From Bimuria novae-zelandiae CBS 107.79 (Eukaryota > Ascomycota > Dothideomycetes > Pleosporales > Didymosphaeriaceae), in NCBI GenBank assembly GCA_010015655.1, contig ML976679.1:37450-101449 (forward strand): a DNA stretch of 64,000 nucleotides, in the 5' to 3' direction. Shown here in pieces: positions 58,501 to 64,000 of this stretch. Numbering within the stretch: the first letter of the stretch is position 1; the number at the start of each line of letters is the position of its first letter. Position numbers and translations under genes: made by a program. The notes under the pieces were generated by a model. The model did no database searches, had not been told where the DNA came from, and saw nothing but the letters and a program-made list of their open reading frames with translations.

Positions 58501-61500
58501 CCTCACTACTGTTATCTGGTGCAATCGGAACTTGGATATCAATCGGTGGAACCTACTACCTAATTTCGATGGCCTTTTCCGCAGCGAACATGTTCGTGCT
58601 GACTCGTTTAATCGGAGGTCTCGCTTTCACCATTGCCGCCAGTCTACTTGGGTTTGTTATGATATCAGCCATGGAAGGGCCCCGACACGCAGCCATATAC
58701 TTCTTCTACCTCGTGGGCTTGACATCTTACCTTTCAGTACTGGCGGTACTTTCAACTTATCAAATTCCCGGTTCTTCGTTCCTCAACGGTCGACGAATCA
58801 TCATTGCAGTGGTACCAACACTCATCATATCGCCAGTCATGACCATCTGGGTTGACGGATACGACATCATCATCTATCCTTGTGTTTTGATTATCTTTGT
58901 CTCTCTGCTGATATTGGGTACGCGACACATCGCAACTCAGTGGGTCACATGGTATCACAATATCAAAACCCTTAACGACTCTGATGTAAAGGAATGGTAC
59001 GTGCAAACAGCAGCTAAAAGGCAATCACCGGCAGCGGCCGGTCGTTTTTCACGTAAGCATCTTCCCGATAACGTCGCTTCGAACGAGACTGATGCTGTAT
59101 CTCAGCAAATCGCCTGAGCAAGGCTCCCCGTACATCAATGGCTCCTTCGTCATCTCTTGCACCATCTTCCGAGACTACCAACGACGCAGCCGAACTTTTT
59201 TATGGGCTTAGCGAGCCCGCCATTCTTGCTCTATGCCGCACGGAACTGTACAATGCTGTGAACAAGGAGAGAAGTCGCCATCTCTGGACCAAACCAACGG
59301 GCGATGTATTTGTGCGGCAACTTGCGGAGTGCTGGGACTCCACCATTTTCCTTTTGGATTGGTATTGTCGGCTCACCGACACCAAACGGCCCATCCCGTA
59401 CAGCTCTACGTGGAATCTTGAGACCCAAGTCGCTCTAGAAAGCATGCAACAGTCACAAAAGGGCATACGCCTGCACAATTCCTTCATTCACTGGCGCAAC
59501 GCTGGGGATGAGATTGGCTGTGGTATTCTGTACTTTCTCACAGCGCTCATGGATCGCTGGTTGGACCTGGTCAACGGCGTTCATCTAGTGGGCTTGTCTC
59601 CCCAGATGAACGACACGCTCCGCTTATCGGTTGGCTTCGGTCTTGCGTATTATTTGATCGGCGCTGTCCTGCTGGACTATAAAGCTCAACATCTCCACCA
59701 GCAATCGGAGCAGATGGCACCAGTTTCGATTGAGAATATCCCTCATATACGACAGGCGAAGTCCAACGACATGAAGTTCCGCCGGCGCCTTTATTGGAAT
59801 ACGCTTTGTCACTTCATCGGCGTCCATGTTTGGGCATTGGCAGTCAGTGCCGCACTAGTCTGGATTTTTGACAGCTCCCCACTGGGGACAGTCATGTTCC
59901 TGGCATATGTAGGAGCATACAGCGGACTGCTACTATATCAGTACAACAAAATCTTCTCGGGTCCACATGCTCTGATGCCGCTTTTGTGCGCGGTTATTCT
60001 CGGGTTCGTGGTGGGCAGCATTCTCAAGGAAGTGTATGCAGACTTCCAGTATAATAACGTTATCGCGCTTGCCGTAGCGACTTGGACGGCAGCTTTACTC
60101 TCATTTCACACAGCTAAACTCGGCCTACCCGAAGCTTTCGATGTGAGAATGTGGATAGCTGAAAAGATGCAAAGCTTTAGGCGCCAACCGAGCGGTCCCA
60201 CCAACTCATCCAACTCTGTACACATCCGTGGGCTACCTTCTCGGTATCGCATCCATTGGTCAAGCGCAGAAAAGTTTCACGCCTACAACGGAACTGGTAC
60301 GGACGCCGATTGGAGTCAAACCGAGCTTCAAGCGTTCACCGAGAAGCTGCGTACTGCACCAAAGGAAGACCGATTCCGAGTTTGGCCGTACGGTCATCCC
60401 GGCGACCAGGTCACTGCCATCTTGTTGTCATGCACTCACGAAACCCTGCCACGACTAGCACTACAAGCATATCCTACAATGCCATTCCTCGTTCAAAGAA
60501 TAGTTCTGGCATGGCAGAACGGTCTCATCAAGATCTACATCGTCCCTATGCAGTCGGTAGCAGACGAAAAGATCGATCTTCGAGCTATATCTCAGTATTC
60601 GGACGGGCGTCTGACAGTTTTTGTAGCTTCGGATTCCAAAGGAAGTGCATCTGGACAGCTGAACGTCAGCAGCAGCTCTCGCGTTATCGCCGAGACATTG
60701 TTACATGCGTGTTCAGAAACCATGTTCGGCATGCCTCATCATCATGCTGACATAGCCGAATCAATTCTCGTATGCGGCCCGACGAGCCAGGACCCGTCTG
60801 CCGTCTCTGAGTGCGCCAAGCGCTCGATGCCCTCCAGAACGTCTGGATCCCAAGCAATCGCATTCGAGAGCCTCTGTCGAAAGGATTTGCTACGCAATCT
60901 ATGTCTTGGTTATAATCCTGACGCGGAGTGGGATATCCTCCCTCTCGACATACGAAGAATGTTCCTGAGACGATGTTTGGGATCCCGTGGCCCCTACACT
61001 AACACCGAGATGTCGTGGATTCTTTCGAACGTAGCAGCAGAAGATGCTTGCACAATTCTATCTCGCCTCGCGAGGTACGACCTTGGCGCATATCTGTCGG
61101 TGCACAAGTACAATTACTTTAGGAACCGGGGCGACCAAGCGCTCAGCGAAAAAGAGTACAGGCAAATCACTGCCGACATTCAGGAGGCCCATCATCCCGT
61201 TCTCAATCGGTCTACGACAGTGATCCTCAGCGACTACGCTAAACGGGTGAAGGCACCCGCTGCCTACGTTTACCACGCACTCGGCACATGGATCAAGTTC
61301 TTTGTACTCGCGTGTATGGCCGATCCCGAGTACCAACGTGAGTTGAACTGCGCGTTAGGCAGGACCCCACGCTTTGTTGCCAGACCGACGACCTTCATTC
61401 TCACGGGCCTTTGGATTTACAGTCGAGCTGCGATGTCGGTGGCTCTTCCGTTCTTTCTCTACCACAATCGGAAAGACATATCTGATCTCGCCAGTACAGT

Positions 61501-64000
61501 CAAAGGAAGCTTGGTCTCCCAGAAAAGGGATCGGCTGATCATACGTAGCTACGGCGAGACAGAAACTGCGTTTGTCCATCATGTATCCCAGCACGGCTTC
61601 AAACTCGTCTTCTATCAGGGTACTATGAGGCAAGAGCCAACCTGGGGCCACACGCGTGTCTCGGAGTATAGTAGAGACATGCGCATTATCAACCGCAAAG
61701 AATACAAGAACGGCAAGATCATCAACGAGTTCGTCTACGACTATCCCAACCGATCTGTTTCTCGATTCCTCAAAATCACGAAATTCCAGAGTAGCAGGTT
61801 GCCATCAAGCCGCACTTGCCTCCAAGGAAGCGACGAGGGTGCCAAGGTTCAGTATAACACCAAGGGCCACATCGAGTCTGGCAGCTATATGCAGCACGGC
61901 AATTTGGTCCGCTTCAAATATCATTACCGCAAGAACGCAAAGTACGACGACGAGCTACTCAGAGCCGAGTTCGTACTTCCACACATGTCCGTCAATGTTA
62001 GTTGGTGCGCTCCGCCTGTGCGTCATGCAGAGAAAATGGAGCGATGGATTCCGACTCCACGTGTACACGAAGCAACATTTGTCCAAGGAGCCGACGTCTA
62101 CGAGTGTTCGTGGCTCTACGACCACAAATTCCATCCTGTGATCTCGACCAAGCTCAATGGCGAAGCGGTTAATACACCGGACATGATACGGCACGATTGG
62201 TTGGGCGTGTTGAAGAAGCCTTCGCGATGCAATTTCATGGATGAGAATCCGCTCTTAGACTTCAGAGCGCCGACATCAAGCTTTATGAGCCGCCTTTTAC
62301 GTACAAACATCAAGCGTCAAGAAATCTCTACATCTCGAGCTCGGTCTCACCTGTGGAAAGCCTGGAAGAAGCGCCTTGATCTAGATGGTGTTGTGGTGCG
62401 CTTTGTCGATGAAGAGCTTATACGTAGAGAGGCTCTCTTGCGAACATACTGGCGTCGACGTGATCGCGGGAGTCTTCTGAAGGCCGAGGACTATCTTGCT
62501 CTACATGCCGACGCGATCATGGCAAGCGCCGACCTCACGAGTGACATCAGTGCATGGACGCCGCTGGCTATCCGGATGAGTGATCTCTTCAGTTTCGGAC
62601 AAGGAGGTGACGCTGTAATCTTCACGCGTACGAAAACGCTACAGCGAGATACCGAGAACAATCTCCATGTCATTGCCGTCGATACTGGCACGTGGCCAAA
62701 CGAGGGTGGTGGTGTTTCTGCGTGTCGCCGCGATCTGATCAACAATCTTCGCACGATCAAATGGCACATGGTCGTGGAATCAGCCAACGACTTTGGCCTT
62801 CCTAAGCACCAAACAGAAGAGAACGTTGAGTCGCTGAAAATCATTCCACTGTGGGGCTTGGACTTTTTGCATCCGTCCCATGGCATGTTCACAAACAAGC
62901 TAGACAGCGAGGTCGACCATCTAGTCAAGGATGCGACGATTGATGATATCAGGGTCAACTTCATCCCAACTTTGACCGCGCTTGTACGAGGAGCTCGCGT
63001 AATTAACATGACGAAGGCGGATGTCAAGCAATCTACTCGAGCGCTAGTCAACCTCAACACGTACTTCCAAAACTCTCGTCATTGGAAAGAAGTCTGGACG
63101 AGCGATATCGTCAAGGACACTTGGAGGAAGCTGTGGCTAACAGACGACATGCCCAACGCACAGCCGCCGTCGGTGTGGTTCCGGACCGAGTTGCCTACAC
63201 TAAGCCATCTCGACACCGCTCTGGAACTGTGGCTCAGGTGTAAGACCACCCAATTATCACTTCCACTTCATGCTGACCCTATCAGATCTTTTCATCTTCT
63301 CTATTCCCATTCCCGAGAAAATTCCGAACGTCTTCCAGGCGTCACATCACAGCGTCTCAGCCTCATACGGCATTGTCTGCAAGCTAAAGCGGAACTGTAC
63401 CCTCCAAATCTGGGACCACGCGATATCGTGGCGCGAAACTAATCTGTATCTTTCCTCTGCAATGTGCACTCTACCGCCTTTCATTAGGAACTCCTTGCTT
63501 GGATTGATGAAGTTAACGTCTTGTCTCATTCTGCATCACGCTGATCAGATCCTCCCATGTGCAGGTATGTTATTCATTCATAGTGAAAGGGTGTACTGAT
63601 ATCTTCTAGACTTTTTCAACCCAGGATGGGAAGTTGAGATCGGTTCATCTAAAGGCCAACTCACCCACCGCAACGTTTTCCGTCGCAAGGTCGATCCGAT
63701 CGTGAACGGCATACCTGACATGACAAAGTTCGCTCCTGTCACCGAGATTAAGACGAAATCGCCTACTGTCACTATGCTTTCGCACGTGTGGTTTGCCAAA
63801 GATATCAAAAATGCCTTGCTTGCCGCCGACATCATTTCTAACGAATGGGGCTTCAAAGACTACAAGCTCGACATCTATGGCGCGCTCAACAAATCCCCCG
63901 TCTACTCGTCAGAGTGCCAAGAGATTCTTGCTTGCAAAGGCCTGGGAGAGAGTGTTACTCTTCGCGGAACTGCAAACCCTGCTATGGTTCTCGCCAACAC
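55600..64000 (+). CDS. gtb3: Giant membrane glycosyltransferase Gtb3, 3' end cut off
   Basis: Six exons, 55600-55755, 55810-58360, 58408-59052, 59106-63239, 63286-63564 and 63610 onward, stay in frame for over 2700 codons and run off the window. Every intron is 45-54 nt. Residues 18-42 form a membrane helix. A large cytosolic part of about 840 residues follows. Exon 3 holds a run of about five helices, and the start of exon 4 about five more. A long soluble part leads into a GT4 domain of PelF type: HHSVSASYGIVCKLKR, then LQIWDHAISWRETNL, DPIVNGIPDMTKFAPV and SHVWFAKDIKNALLAADII. The nucleotide-sugar site with its Glu lies beyond the window. Gtb3 is the proposed polymerase of galactosaminogalactan, and the helices may form its export path. 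Its promoter is shared with agd3. Confidence 0.88.

Noticed and set aside
63240..63442. Continuation of gtb3 exon 4 to the stop at 63442
   Set aside because: The frame loses GT4 similarity after 63239. Splicing out 63240-63285 restores the PelF-like sequence in exon 5.

Overview
The window is nuclear DNA of a filamentous ascomycete (Pezizomycotina, most likely a Dothideomycete). Genes carry short 45-110 nt spliceosomal introns with GTRNGT donors and CTRAY branch sites. Gene-rich islands of balanced base composition alternate with AT-rich blocks full of C>T/G>A changes, the mark of repeat-induced point mutation (RIP) on transposons. The families present (Zn2Cys6 regulator, AA9 and CE1 enzymes, galactosaminogalactan genes) are typical of this group. 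All exon joins were made by eye from splice signals, reading frame and protein family.

Layout. 1-7.2 kb is a RIP-decayed Copia LTR retrotransposon with both 242-bp LTRs and a perfect 5-bp target duplication, plus other repeat debris. 7.5-13.7 kb holds four genes: a small Cys-rich protein (-), an APH-fold phosphotransferase (+), a zinc alcohol dehydrogenase (+) and an uncharacterised protein (-). 14-19.3 kb is a second RIP block with Copia remains and a young, almost unmutated 443-bp fold-back element. 19.5-22.2 kb carries a divergent pair of secreted plant-cell-wall enzymes, a CE1 esterase and an AA9 lytic polysaccharide monooxygenase. 22.45-24.3 kb has no convincing protein gene. It contains several fungal-type TATA boxes followed by a quasi-regular array of N(T/C)AAAA motifs about 40 nt apart, many behind a small inverted repeat; I know no described element like it. 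24.7-38.4 kb is housekeeping: a BCS1-like AAA ATPase, an Rtc3/SBDS-domain protein, a RhoGEF, the proteasome chaperone Nas2, Ran GTPase and a Zn2Cys6 regulator.

39.4-64 kb is a galactosaminogalactan (GAG) exopolysaccharide cluster: uge3 (UDP-Glc/GlcNAc 4-epimerase), a decayed sph3 (GH135), a transposon-invaded gap, ega3 (GH114), agd3 (CE18 deacetylase) and gtb3 (giant membrane glycosyltransferase with a PelF-like GT4 domain, cut by the window end). As I recall the Aspergillus cluster, the gene order is the same. The hydrolase sph3 appears to survive only as frame-shifted fragments at its expected place. In the known pathway Uge3 makes UDP-GalNAc, Gtb3 polymerises and probably exports the chain, Agd3 partly deacetylates it, and Sph3/Ega3 trim it.
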